DNA of 64,000 nucleotides from Zoroaster sp. YZ-2022 (GCA_029582265.1 CM055823.1:21557756-21621755), one strand, 5' to 3'. Positions 23,106 to 35,029 are shown, counted from the stretch's first letter. Numbers and translations are program-made. Notes: generated from the letters alone by a model not told the origin.

Positions 23106-25760
23106 TCGTTCGTTCGTTCGTATGAAATCCATCTGCACATCTCGGCTAAACAGGAAGGTCCGAGTTCAGCCAGCTGATGGTGTCTTCATCCAACTCTATG
23201 AGTCCAGGGACGCCGTGTGGAGATTTGTAGATGGGGCAGGCATCAATGATGTGCTCCATAGTCTGGATCTCTCCACAAACACAGTTGGGCGATGATTCTG
23301 CTCCAATCTTGTGCAGGAATTGTTGCGTACGTCCAACTCCGCTTCTGATTCTATTCAGGTTGACCCAGGACTTTATTGGATTGTCACAGCCACTTGGTTT
23401 TGAAGAGGGCTCTGTGATGAACTTCTTCAAATTGGTGGTAGATGACTTCCACTGTTCTGACCAGCATTCTGCTATCCAGGTAGGAAGGCTAGAGGGGGAT
23501 TTCTCTAGCGGCAGCTCAGCGGCTTGCGTTGCGAAATGTCTTCTAGGAAGACGCTGGTCTTTGAAGGAGGTGGGAGCAGGGACAAGACAATCGTCATGAT
23601 CGTGTTTTTGGGCTAGCTTGATGGTCTGCATATCTCTTCTCAGCTGGGCTGGAGGTATACCATACAATACCGGCAGGTTGCTGACAGGTGTTGCGATGAG
23701 TGCTCCACTGACAAGTCTCATAGCATCGTTCAGGACAGCATCAACCATGTGTACGTGGGTGCTGTGGCTCCATGCAGGAGCGGCATACTCAGCAGTGGAG
23801 AAGGTGAGTGCTAGGGTCGAGGTGCGCAGGGTGGTAGAATCAGCACCCCATCCGGTACCAGCAAGCTTCTTGAGGAGAGACACTCTGGCTTGGGTCTTGA
23901 CAGCTGTGGCTTTCACATGTTCGTGGAAAGTAAGGCTACGGTCAAGCGTGACACCAAGGTATTTAGGGGTGGGGTCGTAGTTCAGCCTGGTGCCGTTGAG
24001 TGAGATGTTCAGCTCTCGGTTAGCACATCGATTCGCCAAATGAAAGACAGAGGATACTGTCTTCGTCATGCTCATCTTGAGGTGCAATCTGTGGAAGTAG
24101 TTGGCTAACATACTCATATCCTTCTCCAGGGATGACTCAATGACCTCAAAGGAGTGATCAACTGTACTTAGTGTAGAGTCATCTGCATACGAGTACTGCG
24201 TGCATTCTCCCTTACGGTACGCCGTTGCGGCGTCTCCTCTTCCTGCTGCGCTCACCGTCCGACGTTTCGAGTCCAAATGACCAATCTTGGACAAACAGCA
24301 TGATGAACTGGGATGATCTTCGGGAAGGCCGTTTCGATGTCATTAACAAGTCTGGTGATTTGGTCGGTGGTTGATTTGCCCTTTCTGAAACCTGCCTGGG
24401 TAGGAGGTAGCTTGTCTTCGACTGTGTCGGTGATTCTGGCAAGTATCAGTCTTTCAATTAGTTTGTAGATGTGAAATAACAAATGATTGGACGGTAGCTC
24501 TTGGGTTCGTCCGCAGGTTTCTTCGGCTTCAGTATGGCAATCACTTTCGCGGTCTTCCATCTAGATGGTATAGTGGAGGTTGTCATGCAGGTGGAGAGGA
24601 GAGCTTGCAACCAGGATGTAGCTTCTGGACTCAAGTTCTTAAGCAACTCGGTGCCTTGCCATTCTTCACTGACTTCAAGGCTATTTCAACCTCTTCCAAG
24701 GTGAAGGCTACAGACATGGAACTTGATTCTGGAGTGGACTGGAAAAGCTTCTTTATCTCAGCGTTCACTGAGCGGGTGTAGGCTTTGGTCTTGGCAGATC
24801 GATCTTCCCACTTTCCGTTGTTGACTAGAACTGAAGCAATGGAGTTTGCTGCAACAGGACACTATTTAGGGGTATTACTTCAGCCAGTGAGTTTGTTGAT
24901 GGTGGACCAGGCCTTACGACTTGAGTGAGTGAAGTTAATCTTAGAAACTTCTTCTTCCCATCTGGTAAGTCTCTTCTTGCCTAGTAGTTCCAATAGGTCG
25001 TTATCTTTGGTTTCTCTCTGGTCAATGGTCTTAGACACAATGTAGGTCTCGTACAGAAGGTCGCATACACCGATGGAACATACGGGTTTCTCCTGCCCCT
25101 GGGGATGGAGTGTTTTGCCGCCTGGTGTAACATGGAGCAAAACGCAGAGTAGGAGTCCATTGCTGGAGGCAGGGTCTGGCAGGTACGATGTTAACTTGGT
25201 TGTAAGTTCTTTGAACTTAGGCCAGTCTGCCTTTCTGAAATTCCATCTTTTCTTGAAAAGGCTGGAAAGTTGAAGTTTGATGTCACTGGAGACAATGATC
25301 GGACAATGTCCAGACCTTGGAAACTTGGTGAGAACTGTTCTTGAGCAGGTGTGCCTGATGTTGGATGAAACCAGTGATGACAGGTCTGAACAGGTCCATG
25401 ATCTGTTACTGTTGGAGTAGAAGGTAGGGTGGTCATTGCTGTCATATAGTTCCACTAGCTCTTGTGATTCAAGCCATTCAAAGATGACTTTTCCATTTGT
25501 GTTGATGCTTGGGTATCCCCAGGCGGTGTTTCGGCTGTTAAAGTCTCCGCATACAAAGGAGTTGCGGGGTATCGTTGGAAGGAGCTTAATTTCAACTTCT
25601 ACTGGAGGTGGCTTGTATACATTGCAAAAGTGGGTCCCATAGCTTCAAAGGTGGTGCATTGGATAGCTGAGGTCTCAAGAGATTGCTGAATGGTGGATGT
25701 TTTGATGCCTTGTTTGACATAAGAGGCGATACCATGCTTTTTGTGAGGAACTTAATTGTG
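23106..25760 (-). mobile_element. Jockey-like non-LTR retrotransposon with internal deletions (left arm)
   Basis: Minus strand, reading from 25760. Endonuclease remnants are followed by VCGDFNSRNTAWGYP near 25530. RT pieces include LPPTQAGFRKGKSTTDQ at about 24390, NGVPQG at 24240, YSYADDS at 24195, and a C-terminal domain at 24070-23146 with LNYDPTPKYLGVTLDRSLTF and a CVCGEIQTMEHIIDACP zinc-knuckle-like end. The 3' end carries (CGAA)n. The RT catalytic motif A region and the segment between VPQG and YADD are missing, so it cannot be active. It sits inside the DIRS element and matches 57116-59997. Confidence 0.85.
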
Positions 25761-25769
25761 AGGAACAAA

Positions 25770-26150
25770 GAGTAGCGAAATTGCCAAGCCCAACAATGGA
25801 ATTGCATCAATGAGATTGTGGATTAGTTTGGCCGAGTCAATGCTGGCCTCTGATTTATTGTTACGGACTTCTAGAGTTTTGAATCTTTTGTAGCTTTGCA
25901 TCATGTGACTTTGTTGCCGGTTTCAGAATTGACCAGATTTCTGAATTAACTCGTGTTAGGCTTATTGTAAAGCTTCAACTTTTCATTTAGCTTTTGAGGT
26001 TGAATTTTGCCTCTGATTAAGGCGTTCACAGTGTGAGCCAACTGCTCATTAATGGCTGGCCCCACTTCATTTATCGTCAAATGATCGTGGGGTGTCAATA
26101 TTACTGTCTGAAAAATGTTCGCCCCTTTTGGGTACGATAATTATCCTTAT
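25770..26150 (-). pseudogene. DIRS-like gag fragment (left arm)
   Basis: Minus strand: PAINEQLAHTVNALIRGKIQ near 26060, then LNEKLKLYNKP and a degenerate SHDAKLQKIQ region, typical of the DIRS gag-like ORF. Interrupted at about 25760 by the jockey-like LINE. Corresponds to 56810-57115 in the right arm. Confidence 0.65.
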
Positions 26151-26309
26151 TTCCCTCAACGTCTTTTCAACGACCGTTAACACCATGACAACCGCCTTAC
26201 TGCAATATTGTATAGCCTGGTTCTTCAAATGATGTTTATTACAGAGTTTAAATCAACAGTTATACAATGATCGCAAATAATCTAAATTAATATTAATCTA
26301 AATCACACA

Positions 26310-26566
26310 CACAATGAGAAGAAAAACAACAATCAAGAAGAATACTGAAAACAGATGTACAAAGAGCATGCAGAGAAGACAAAAGAGAAGACAAGAAGAC
26401 AAGAAATAGAAGACATGCGTAGGAAAAACTCAAACAAATTATTGACCGCAATTAAAAAAAGCTGACAAAACATAAAACCGGTAAACCCGTTTATATAGGA
26501 TGGATCCTATATAAACCTGACGAAATCTGAAAAAGATGGGACGAGTATGTGGGTGAACTGTACCAT
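26310..26566 (+). mobile_element. RTE-like LINE remnant, truncated (left arm)
   Basis: About 250 bp matching, inverted, the 5' part of the LINE at 54955-56640: MRRKNSNKL, KLTKHKTGKP and an ILYKPDEI equivalent. The match ends abruptly near 26566, and the remaining 1.4 kb present in the right arm is absent. Confidence 0.75.
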
Positions 26567-27062
26567 TTAATAATAATTATATTAAAAATTGTTCTCTGCA
26601 TTCCCCATTGACTGTTTACATCAAAATGACTTCCACACATGCCCTGCTATTGTCTAGTATTATTTTCAACCCCAGATGACACACAACGACTGTGTAGTGT
26701 ATCTCTCTCCTGTATGACCTTGCAAACAGTAAACAGCCGTACAGTTTATCTCTCCAGCATGTAACACAACCCAGACACTCTGTCTGGGGGGTGGGGGATT
26801 ATGCCTGGCACTGGCTGTCGCAAGACATCAAACAACACAGCCAGATGCTGGACAGATGGCTCCACTTATCAGAGGGGTAGATCTGGGTAGGTCACAGATA
26901 TATGACAGCAATTACTTTTCCAGCCCAGCAAAACAAAGCTACACAGCTCTGGGAACGGACACCCCTTCTAAGATAATTATGTGGAATGGTCCACTTTAGG
27001 ATATCAAAGACTCCCAGGCATCTGTGGCTTTTTTTTCTGGGAAAAACAATGTAATAAATAAC
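26567..27062. other. Left-arm-private segment
   Basis: About 500 bp with no counterpart in the right arm, where the same position holds the rest of the RTE-like LINE. No coding or transposon signature recognised. Confidence 0.5.
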
Positions 27063-28062
27063 TTCTGCTAGCTTGGTGACTTCAATCGGCGATCATACGG
27101 TAATTTCCAAACATACACAGGAGTTACTAAAACTGTCCAGTTCACAAATTTCAAGAATAAAAGTCTCTTCGTGGACTTCTAACTGTATTATTCATAACTT
27201 GAACTTGAACTTAAAACTCCTGACTCACCATAAAACCCACAGTCAAAAGGAAAATATCCAACTGGCTGACGTCGATCAATTCTCTTAACACTGGTGTGAA
27301 TTTCGTGAATAATCATAGACACTCCTCCACAAGTCTTACACTAGTCTTAAATGTAAGACGTTTCTCGTGATTTTATACGTACGCGCGCCGTCCACTGTGA
27401 TTCGAAAAACCAACCGCCGCTGCGGGCGCCATTCATACATGTCCACGAACCTGACAAAGCCCATTGATCTGTATTCAGCTCGTGATCGTCAAAATTGTGT
27501 AGCGCCAGCTACGGTGGGTGATTTACGAATGGTGCAGGAATCGTGTAACTAGGATCCGCATAATAACGTCTTGCACCATGAATCGTCTTAAGCCCGGTTC
27601 ATACTTGACGCGAAAGCAAATGCGAAGCGAATGTTACGTCATCAAATTCGTTCGACTTTTGCGAACCTTCGCCGCGAATATTTGCCGTGAACCGGCCTTT
27701 ACACGTACACTACTGCTATGGTGAATATGTCCTACTTTTATACCAAAAGCATCCTTCTAGCAAATTCTAAACTTGCGAGTACAATTAAGCTTTCTCAGAA
27801 AATCTATTTGTATACACCACTGAAAGAAGTTCCAGAAACTTATCCACATACCTTTCATTATTGAAATAAAGTTCAACAATTTTCTCCACGTAAGTTTAAT
27901 TACTGAAAGAAAGTTCTAGAAACTTAAAGAGATGTCGCTTACATAACAGTCCTAAATCATGTATTTTACCAAAAGTGTGTATTGGCTTTAAGTTTGAATA
28001 CAAATAGTCAACAGATGTTATGAGGTTCTTCATTCTTATTCTTCTCGATCCATAATATACAG
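27063..28062. other. Shared non-coding stretch upstream of the LRRNT exon (left arm)
   Basis: Matches 53855-54890 inverted. It contains the 108-bp MITE at 27591. It is the likely upstream intron or 5' region of the LRR gene. Short frames here have no family resemblance. Confidence 0.5.
27591..27698. mobile_element. Short TTA-flanked MITE, PIF/Harbinger-like (left arm)
   Basis: Starts AGCCCGGTTCA and ends TGAACCGGCCT (terminal inverted repeats), flanked by TTA on both sides (27588-27590, 27699-27701), the 3-bp target of PIF/Harbinger elements. No ORF. Right-arm copy: 54219-54347. Confidence 0.65.
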
Positions 28063-28183
28063 AACAGTGTCCTGATGTCTGCAGTTGTTCGGATTGGTAT
28101 GGTGATTATACCAGAGTCGATTGTATGGATGGTTGGAACAAGTCTACCATTGATGACATCATTATGACCAGGATGAGAAGACT
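28063..28183 (+). CDS. LRRNT exon of a leucine-rich-repeat gene (left arm)
   Basis: 121-nt exon with acceptor (cgatccataatatacag) and consensus donor (CT/gtaagtat). It reads, after two bases, QCPDVCSCSDWYGDYTRVDC and continues to MTRMRRL. The CPxxCxC...C spacing is the N-terminal cysteine cap of extracellular LRR proteins, so the product is probably secreted or on the cell surface. It exits in phase 2, which fits the LRR exon at 28816 and gives MRRLQLSGGNINILP across the junction. The opposite-strand frame here is a shadow. Upstream exons (signal peptide) were not found. A receptor of LGR/RXFP type is possible because of the 72-nt LRR exons, but is not shown. Confidence 0.7.
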
Positions 28184-28815
28184 GTAAGTATAGGGGGTCT
28201 GTAAACAAAATGAATGATAATAATGTAATAATTATATAATATGTGAGCTCGGAATAACTCGTTGTTAGGAGGACGATAATTGCTGTGGGTAAATTGTCAT
28301 TACCGTCCCCGTCAGAGTGGAGTACATGCAGTACCTCCACCCCCCCCCCCCCAATTGCCGCTCATGCTTATTAAGGTCGCCTATCGTGGGTTAATAAAAT
28401 ATCATCCTTTCTCATAACAGAAGGGGAAATAGTAGTTACAATTAGGGCGGGAAATGTCACCTTCGTGGGGAATCGCTGTCAAATATGATTAAGCTAAACA
28501 AATGTAATAAACCCATTGCTGTATGTAAATATTAATTTGGATACAATTTTACATTATGGGTGTTCTCAAACGCACTCTGATGCATTTTAATCTTACATTT
28601 TACATCTTGCGTAATAGCACACTTTACAAAAATATTGGGGAGCATTGCCATTAGCGCCCCTTCACCATAAATAATGGGGGAAAGTCCCCTCTACCACCCC
28701 CTGGGTTTGCCGCCCATGGTTCTGGTCATGACGATATTATCCCTTTAATATTATAAGTTGACATAATGTGTAATAAAGTGTTTTTTATTTCTATTGTGAC
28801 ACCTTTTATCTGCAG

Positions 28816-28887
28816 TCAGTTATCGGGTGGAAATATCAACATTCTGCCAACTGGTCTTTTCAAAGACTTTTCATCCTTATGGGAATT
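28816..28887 (+). CDS. 72-nt LRR exon (left arm)
   Basis: Exactly 72 nt between ttttatctgcag and gtaagt, phase 2 in and phase 2 out. It encodes one 24-residue repeat, LQLSGGNINILPTGLFKDFS then SLWEL, with the LRR spacing of Leu, Asn, Ile, Leu, Phe, Leu. One-repeat 72-nt exons are known from LRR receptors. It follows the LRRNT exon after a 632-bp intron. The next identified repeat is at 40899; the intron in between now holds the fold-back and the gypsy element. Confidence 0.75.
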
Positions 28888-29770
28888 GTAAGTATCAATG
28901 TTCTTTCTTCTTTAAATTTAAGATCTAAGGGGACGTATTATCATTTCGTATGATCATATTCAACTTAAGTGGAACTGCTCAAAATACAGTAAAATACTAT
29001 TGTAATGAACACAGCGATATTATGGAGGTCAAAAAGTGGACATCTGCTTTTCAGCTTTCTAAATAATGAAAAAGCAGATTGAACGTATTTTTCTGCTTTT
29101 CTTCCACCTAAAAAGTAGATTGAACATTTTGGTAACATCCGTTTTTCTCGAAAAGCAGATTTTACGTTTTCACCTAATACACTGGCGGTCAAAAAGTGGA
29201 CATTTGCTTTTCTGGTTTCCTACAACCAGAAAAGCAGATTGAACGTTTTCGACAAATCCATTTTTCTGCTTCCCGAAAAGCAGATTAGACGTTTAGTCAC
29301 AGTGGCCTAAAAGTGGACATTTGCTTTTCTGGTTTCCCACAACCCAAAAAGTAAATCGAACGTTTTGGACAAATCCATTTTCCTGCTTTCCTGCTTCCCA
29401 AAAAGTAGAACGTACGTTTTCTCAACAGTGGCCTAAAAGTGGACAAGTCTGCTTTGCGCTTGAAGAAAAGCAGATTGAATGATTTGATAAATCTACTCCC
29501 TTAATAATGGACTAATCCTACCGTCACAAGACATGTCCGCCGTAGTCGCCAGGTAGGCGCGTACAAGGCCTTTTCTTGTACTTTTACACAATTTCAGTTC
29601 TTTCGGTGAATTTGATTTCCCGCCTGGTCTCAGTGGTACAATTCATGTGAGAATTTTTGTGCCAGATTATAACTACAAACAAGATTAGTCCATTATTTTG
29701 TGGATAGGGGAGTAGATTTATCAAATCATTCAATCTGCTTTTCTTCAAGCGCAAAGCAGACTTGTCCACT

Positions 29771-30222
29771 TTTAGGGTTTTATTAATTAATAATGGTAAA
29801 TGCTTACCCTAAATAAATCCGAGGGAAACTTCCTTCTCGAACGTAATATAAATTTAATATGTACACTAGTTGCTCGTTGTCCTTCAGCAGGAACCGTCAC
29901 CGTGTAGGAGTATACACTGCCAATTCAACTCGGATTCCTGCTTCCAAACAACGAGACTGGTAATAAGAAGAGCTAGCACTTGTCACAATACTTGTTGCTG
30001 CTGCTTGATCGTTCGAAGTTTCTGAGTGCTTTTTCAGCCCCCCAATATAAAAGAAAAAGGAACAATGCACGCACTACTTGTGGATGCACTGATACAATAG
30101 ATGAATGACTTAGGCATCTCCTGGCCTAGTCGTGGCAGAACTATTCATAATACAAAAGAAACTTCTGGTGGGGAATGCTAACGAAACACCTGGTGCTGGC
30201 ATTTCCCTGGAATTTCACTACA
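29771..30222 (-). repeat. 3' LTR (452 bp)
   Basis: On the minus strand it starts TGTAGTGAAATTCC. It is identical to the other LTR except for one substitution (c/a at 30200) and one missing T in the run at its distal end. Confidence 0.92.
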
Positions 30223-30236
30223 TCTAGCCCCCTTCT
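30223..30236 (-). other. Polypurine tract
   Basis: agaagggggctaga on the minus strand abuts the TGTAG start of the 3' LTR, where plus-strand priming would occur. Confidence 0.75.
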
Positions 30237-30299
30237 AGATCATAAATGCATAAAAAGTGATCGATAACATGGAAAATATAATTATTTATACACATTATA

Positions 30300-31245
30300 T
30301 CTGTTACTTTATGTTTCAACAAATCTGCTTGGCCACCTGACGCGACGTCCAGAACGAGTAAATCTGTCTGGTTTTTTTGGAGGTGCACTGTCCGGTGTAG
30401 AGTTCGGTGTGGCAGATCTTGGTGTCTTCAAGGGTACATCAAAATCAGTATGAGCAACCTTTAATCTGTCAACGCTAATCGAATCTTCTTTACCATTAAT
30501 ATATATAATGAAATATTTACCTTTTCTGTCAATGACACGATACGGGCCATGATAAGGAGGCTGTAAAGGTTTTTTAACAGCATCTACTCGTACAAAAACA
30601 TGAGTACAGGCAAATAAATCATTGTGAACTTGGCTTCAATTCTGACATTTGCCTGCGTAAACGATCAACATAACTAGCAGGATCTAGATTGTCAAAATTG
30701 TTGACTGGAACAACAAATTCTCCTGGCAATTTCAGAGTGGAACCATATACCAATTCTGCAACACTGCAGTCAAGATCAACTTTAAGGGTTGTACGAATGC
30801 TTAGTAAAATTAGTGGTAAAGATTCGGTCCATCGATTAGGGTTGCTTTGTGCCTTAAAAGCAGATTTTAGTTGACGATGAAAACGTTCTACCAACCCATT
30901 TGCGGCTGGGTGATATGCAGTAGTGTGAATATGCTTTGTACCTAATAGTCGTGAAAGGTGTTCGAACAGATGTGATTCAAATTGTCTACCTCTATCTGTG
31001 GTGACTTTTGAGGGAACTCCAAAATTGGCTACCCATCGTTCAACAAAAGCTTTAGCAACTGTTTCTGCAGTGATATCAGAAATTGGCACTGCTTCGGGCC
31101 ACCTAGTAAATCGGTCTATGCATGTAAGTAAATATTGAAAACCATTTGAACTTGGTAAGGGACCAACTAAGTCAATGTGTACATGACTGAAACGAGCGTC
31201 AGGTGTTGCAAAGGTACCTATCGGAGTCACAGTGTGACGATGCAC
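30300..31245 (-). pseudogene. Integrase of the gypsy element
   Basis: Catalytic core at 31245-30619: [13 protein letters not shown] with the first Asp, [10 protein letters not shown] with the second Asp, and [13 protein letters not shown] with the Glu of the D,D(35)E triad. The zinc-binding part upstream (HDLSHPG ... CIQC, about 31390-31255) contains two in-frame stops. A C-terminal PYHGPYRVIDRKGKYF stretch (about 30560-30500), resembling the GPY/F module, lies in another frame, so a further frameshift separates it from the core. Confidence 0.85.
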
Positions 31246-31387
31246 CTTGGAACGTTGACACTGAATGCAATGTTTAGTCCAAGTTCAAACATCTTTGTTG
31301 ATAGACGGCCATACAAACCGTTAAGTGATTAGACGTTGGGTGGCTCTAATACCTGGATGTGATAGATCATGGATAGAGTTAAAAATG

Positions 31388-32548
31388 TCACGCCTGAATT
31401 CTGGGGTTATACGGGCGTGGATGACCAGTAGATGTATCACAAATGATGGTATTTTGAGATGTTAAAATTGGCATTTCTTCAAAATGAAGGCTAGACGATT
31501 CACGAAGGTTACTTAGCTCTGGGTCTGTCTTCTGCTGAAGAGCTATTTGGTCAAAATCCACAGAGGTTTTAGGCAGATTGTTATCATTGAGTGAATTTAT
31601 ATCATATCTAGAGAGAGCGTCTGCTACAAAATTCTCTTTACCTTTAATATGACGGATGTCAGTACTAAATTGAGATATGTAGTCTAAATGACTAATTTCT
31701 CTTGGCGAGTAGCGATCTGGTTTAGATTTGAAAGCATAAGTAACAGGCTTGTGGTCGGTCAAAATGTAGAAATGACGACCTTCTAGTGCATATTTAAAAT
31801 GGCGTACTGATAAATATATAGCCAACAACTCACGACCAAAAGTACTGTACCTAGTCTCTGGTGACTGTAGACGTTTGGAAAAGAACGCAATTGGTTTCAT
31901 TACTTTAGTTTGAAATTGTTGAAGTACTCCGCCAACTGCAACATCTGACGCATCCACCATTAAACAAAGTGGGGCATCGGCAACCGGGTGGACTAACAAG
32001 GTGGCTTCAGCTAGGGTTTGTTTAGCTTTTTGGAAAGCTGTTAATTCGCTTTCCGAGAGTTCGATTGCTTTGTTTTTCGCCTTGCAAGAAAGTAAATCTG
32101 TCAGAGGTTGCAAAGTGTCAGCACAATGGGGTAAGAAACGTCGGTAAAAATTTATTAATCCCAAAAATTCACGTAACTTACGAAGTGAGGTTGGTGCTGG
32201 AAAATCTTGAATAATTTGGACCTTACTTTGCAGAGGTTTAATACCTTCACTATCGATGTGGTCGCCTAAAAACTCTAGGCTAGTTACTTGAAATTCACAT
32301 GGATTAATCACTACCCCAAATTCACAAAGACGGTCAAAAACTAATCTGAGGTGATACTGATGTTCGTTTTCACTTGCTAACAATAAATCATCAATATAGG
32401 CATAGACAAAATCGAGACCATGTAAGACTTGATCGATAAATCTCTGGAATGTTTGAGCAGCATTCCTTAAACCAAAAGGCATTCGAACAAATTCAAAAAG
32501 GCCAAAAAGGTGTAATAATTGCAGTTTTAGGAATATCATCAGGCTCAA
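31388..32548 (-). pseudogene. RT palm/thumb and RNase H of the gypsy element
   Basis: A 386-codon frame on the minus strand. It contains FVRMPFGLRNAAQTFQRF (RT motif B), YAYIDDLLL (the catalytic YxDD), FLGDHID, then EFLGLINFYRRFLP. RNase H follows: LMVDASDVAVGGVLQ and FGRELLAIY with its catalytic acids, then LTDHKPV. The N-terminal RT lies in the next frame (32493-33269): an extra T in the CCTTTTTGG run near 32510 separates them. The 3' end runs out of frame before the integrase. Confidence 0.9.
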
Positions 32549-33310
32549 TAGGTATCTGATGGTAAGCTTTTACTAGATCTATTTTGCTAAAAATCTTTTT
32601 GCCGTGCAAGGTTGATGAAAAATCATGCATGTGAGGAATCGGATATCTATCGGGTAAAGTAACATTATTTAAAGCTCTATAATCGCCGCAAGGTCTCCAG
32701 TCACCAGATTTTTTTGGTACCATGTGTAAAGGTGAAGACCATGGGCTTTTTGAAGGACGAATAATACCCAATTCAAGCATGTGATTAAATTCAGCTTTAG
32801 CTACTGGTAATTTATCTGTAGCAAGTCGTCTAGGACGTGAACTTACTGGTGGGCCAGTAGTAGTAATATGGTGAGTAACGCTGTGTTTCACGGATGTTTC
32901 TTGAAAATTTGGCCTAGTTATGTCTCTATACTCACTGAGTAAAGATCTAATATTATCATCATTAGGTATAGCAAACATAGGGTTTGGTGAAACTACTGAT
33001 AATTTACAGCCTAAAATTGTCAATTTTGTTACTGTATCGATTAATTTCCGATTTTTGACATCTACCAATAGGGAAAAGTGATTTAGAAAATCTGCACCAA
33101 TAATTGATATAGGTACATTAGCGATAATAAAAATCCATTTGTAAGCACGTCTTAGTCCTATATCCAATGTCATTGATCTTTCACCATAAGTGGATATGGG
33201 AGAATTATTGATAGCTTGTAATGTATATGGGCTGCAACAACGTTTGTCCCTAAAATTTGGTGGTAACACTCACTTCAGCGCCAGTGTCGACTAAAAATCT
33301 AGTACCAGTG
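32493..33310 (-). pseudogene. Protease and N-terminal RT of the gypsy element
   Basis: The aspartic protease active site [10 protein letters not shown] lies at about 33300-33270 in one frame; the rest of the protease (LPPNFRDK ... [10 protein letters not shown]) and the RT N-terminus continue in another, so a one-base change splits the active site from its body. The RT part has [25 protein letters not shown], and the catalytic [15 protein letters not shown] second frameshift near 32510 ends this frame. The protease follows gag in the same frame behind TAA and TAG stops. Confidence 0.88.
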
Positions 33311-33380
33311 ATTTTATCAGTAACATAAAATAGACGACTTTGGGATGGGCCAGACGAACTTGTCCCTAGTTGCTGGCGTT

Positions 33381-34226
33381 TTAGTTTTCCTGGTTCGGAT
33401 GTGCTTCAGAATATGAGCATGGTTTGACACATTTGGTAGCTTTGTCACCAAATCGCCAATGATACCAACACTCGGACCCGGCACGTGGTATGTCCCTAGC
33501 TTGTTTAGATTGACTTTGATCGTCATTGGGTTTTCTACCCTGGGATCTTGAACGTTGTCGATTACGTCCACGTGTATTATCAGTGGCCAGTGTCTGAACT
33601 AAGGTTGTTAATTGGCTAACCTGAGATTGTAATTCATCTATACGTGTTTCAAGAGTGTGATGAAATTTAGGTGATTCTTTTACTTTAGAGTAAGCTGCTA
33701 CCATAGGTGGAGATGCCACTTCTACAATTTTGTCTGCAATAATAGCCAATTGATCTAAATCAATGGTGTCACTTGAAGATGCCAAAATTAAATGTACATT
33801 TTGGGGTAAACGTTGAAGAAATAATTGTCTCAAAATACGGTCTTCAAGTTTATTTTGGCCAAGAAGTCGTTTCATACGACGTAGAAGTTGTGATGGTTTT
33901 TTATCACCAAGTTCCTCTGAAATTAATAACTGATGCAGTCTTTTCTGTTCAGATTCAGAAGTTCGTTTTATGAGCTCTGATTTTAATTTGTCATATGGAT
34001 TCACTGAAGGAGGGTTTATTAATAAATCCCTAACTTCTTGAGCAATTTCTGGCTGAAGTGACGACACTATATAAGCAAATTTAGTAGTTTGGCTAGTTAT
34101 TTGGCGAGTTTGAAATTGTGCCTCTACTTGGGCAAACCAAATTGTAGGGTCTTTAGGCCAAAATGGTGGCAATTTAATGCTGACCGCAGATAAGGGTTTA
34201 ACTTCTTTCTCAAGTGGTTCGGCCAT
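33381..34226 (-). CDS. Gag of the gypsy element (CsRn1-type)
   Basis: 281 codons, intact, starting MAEPLEKEVKPL. The capsid-like region includes LPPFWPKDPTIWFAQVEAQF, a segment conserved in this gag family, and RLLGQNKLEDRILRQLFLQR. A basic, Arg/Lys/Ser-rich segment (about residues 220-250) precedes a single zinc finger, CWYHWRFGDKATKCVKPC, with a CX2HX9CX3C pattern instead of the usual CCHC. That pattern is the signature of CsRn1-like elements. The start lies about 40 nt downstream of the end of the preceding ORF. Confidence 0.9.
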   Translation of the reverse strand: MAEPLEKEVKPLSAVSIKLPPFWPKDPTIWFAQVEAQFQTRQITSQTTKFAYIVSSLQPEIAQEVRDLLINPPSVNPYDKLKSELIKRTSESEQKRLHQLLISEELGDKKPSQLLRRMKRLLGQNKLEDRILRQLFLQRLPQNVHLILASSSDTIDLDQLAIIADKIVEVASPPMVAAYSKVKESPKFHHTLETRIDELQSQVSQLTTLVQTLATDNTRGRNRQRSRSQGRKPNDDQSQSKQARDIPRAGSECWYHWRFGDKATKCVKPCSYSEAHPNQEN

Positions 34227-34267
34227 AGTTATTTACATATAAATTCAAGTATTCAAAAGAACTGAAA

Positions 34268-34984
34268 AATTAGTTAGACTTGATACTTTGGTGGTCAAAA
34301 GAAAACGATTTATACATTTGAGAAAACCATTTTGCTTTCAGTTTAGAATCACCATGTAAGCCATCATATAGGTGAGCAAAGTGATTTCTTACAACGTGTG
34401 TGGTTTTTCCCACGACGAGTTCTTTTTGCAGTCTTTCTGACTGTGTTGTGCCAAAATAAGGTTCTCATAGACACCTCATGTTGTTTAGTCTGATTATAAT
34501 TTACAATTTGAGTATTTATAGCATCAATAGTAACATCAAGATCACGCTGATAAGTTACAAGCTCATCATCAGAGATAATTGGCACTGCGAGTTTTTTACT
34601 CGTTTGGAATTTGGCTAAAGACGCTGTTGGTATTGTTGTAAAAACAACAAAAGTATTTGGTCTAGCAACTAAAATCGCCTGTTTAAAATTCAACAGTTCA
34701 GCAAACAAACTATCAGCAGTGTGACTCGAAGGCTTAAGTGTTCTTCTCTCATGTATAGAATCATAAACAAAGGTTGTTAAATCATTAATACCGGCTGCTA
34801 ATCGTACAATTACGCGGTCCGTATTACTGTACGTTTGAAGCTTCCTAATTACTGGACCTACAAGATTGTAAATTTTAGCACCACGTATCGAAATGAAATC
34901 AACATTGAATTTAAATTCTGCTGACTTTGAATACTTATTGAAATTATGTCCTCTGGAGTCAGCAGCAAATAGACATCGAATCAT
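34268..34984 (-). CDS. Extra ORF upstream of gag, SGNH-hydrolase-like
   Basis: A 206-codon frame (34984-34364) lies between the primer-binding site and gag on the element's coding strand. It begins MIRCLFAADSRG; the ADSRG resembles block I of SGNH/GDSL hydrolases (catalytic Ser), and RLAAGINDLTTF resembles block III (GxND). The last frame residues are out of phase, but the next frame continues with YDGLHGDSK at about 34373-34347, which resembles block V (DxxH) with the catalytic Asp and His. It then runs to a stop near 34268. One frameshift at about 34375-34400 thus separates block V from the rest. No signal peptide is evident. The hydrolase call is from motif order and spacing only. Confidence 0.6.
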
Positions 34985-35029
34985 TCTTGTTAAAAATGTC
35001 CGTGAATATTTTTTTATTTAGTTCAACTA

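Noticed and set aside
28008..28340. Minus-strand 110-codon frame that looks like a 3'-terminal exon (and its plus-strand mirror at 53709-53909)
   Set aside because: It is the opposite-strand shadow of the LRRNT exon. The other strand has a better acceptor, a consensus donor, conserved cysteines and correct phase to the next LRR exon.
33773..33973. Plus-strand frames inside the gypsy element (also 30689-30874)
   Set aside because: Antisense shadows of gag and integrase.
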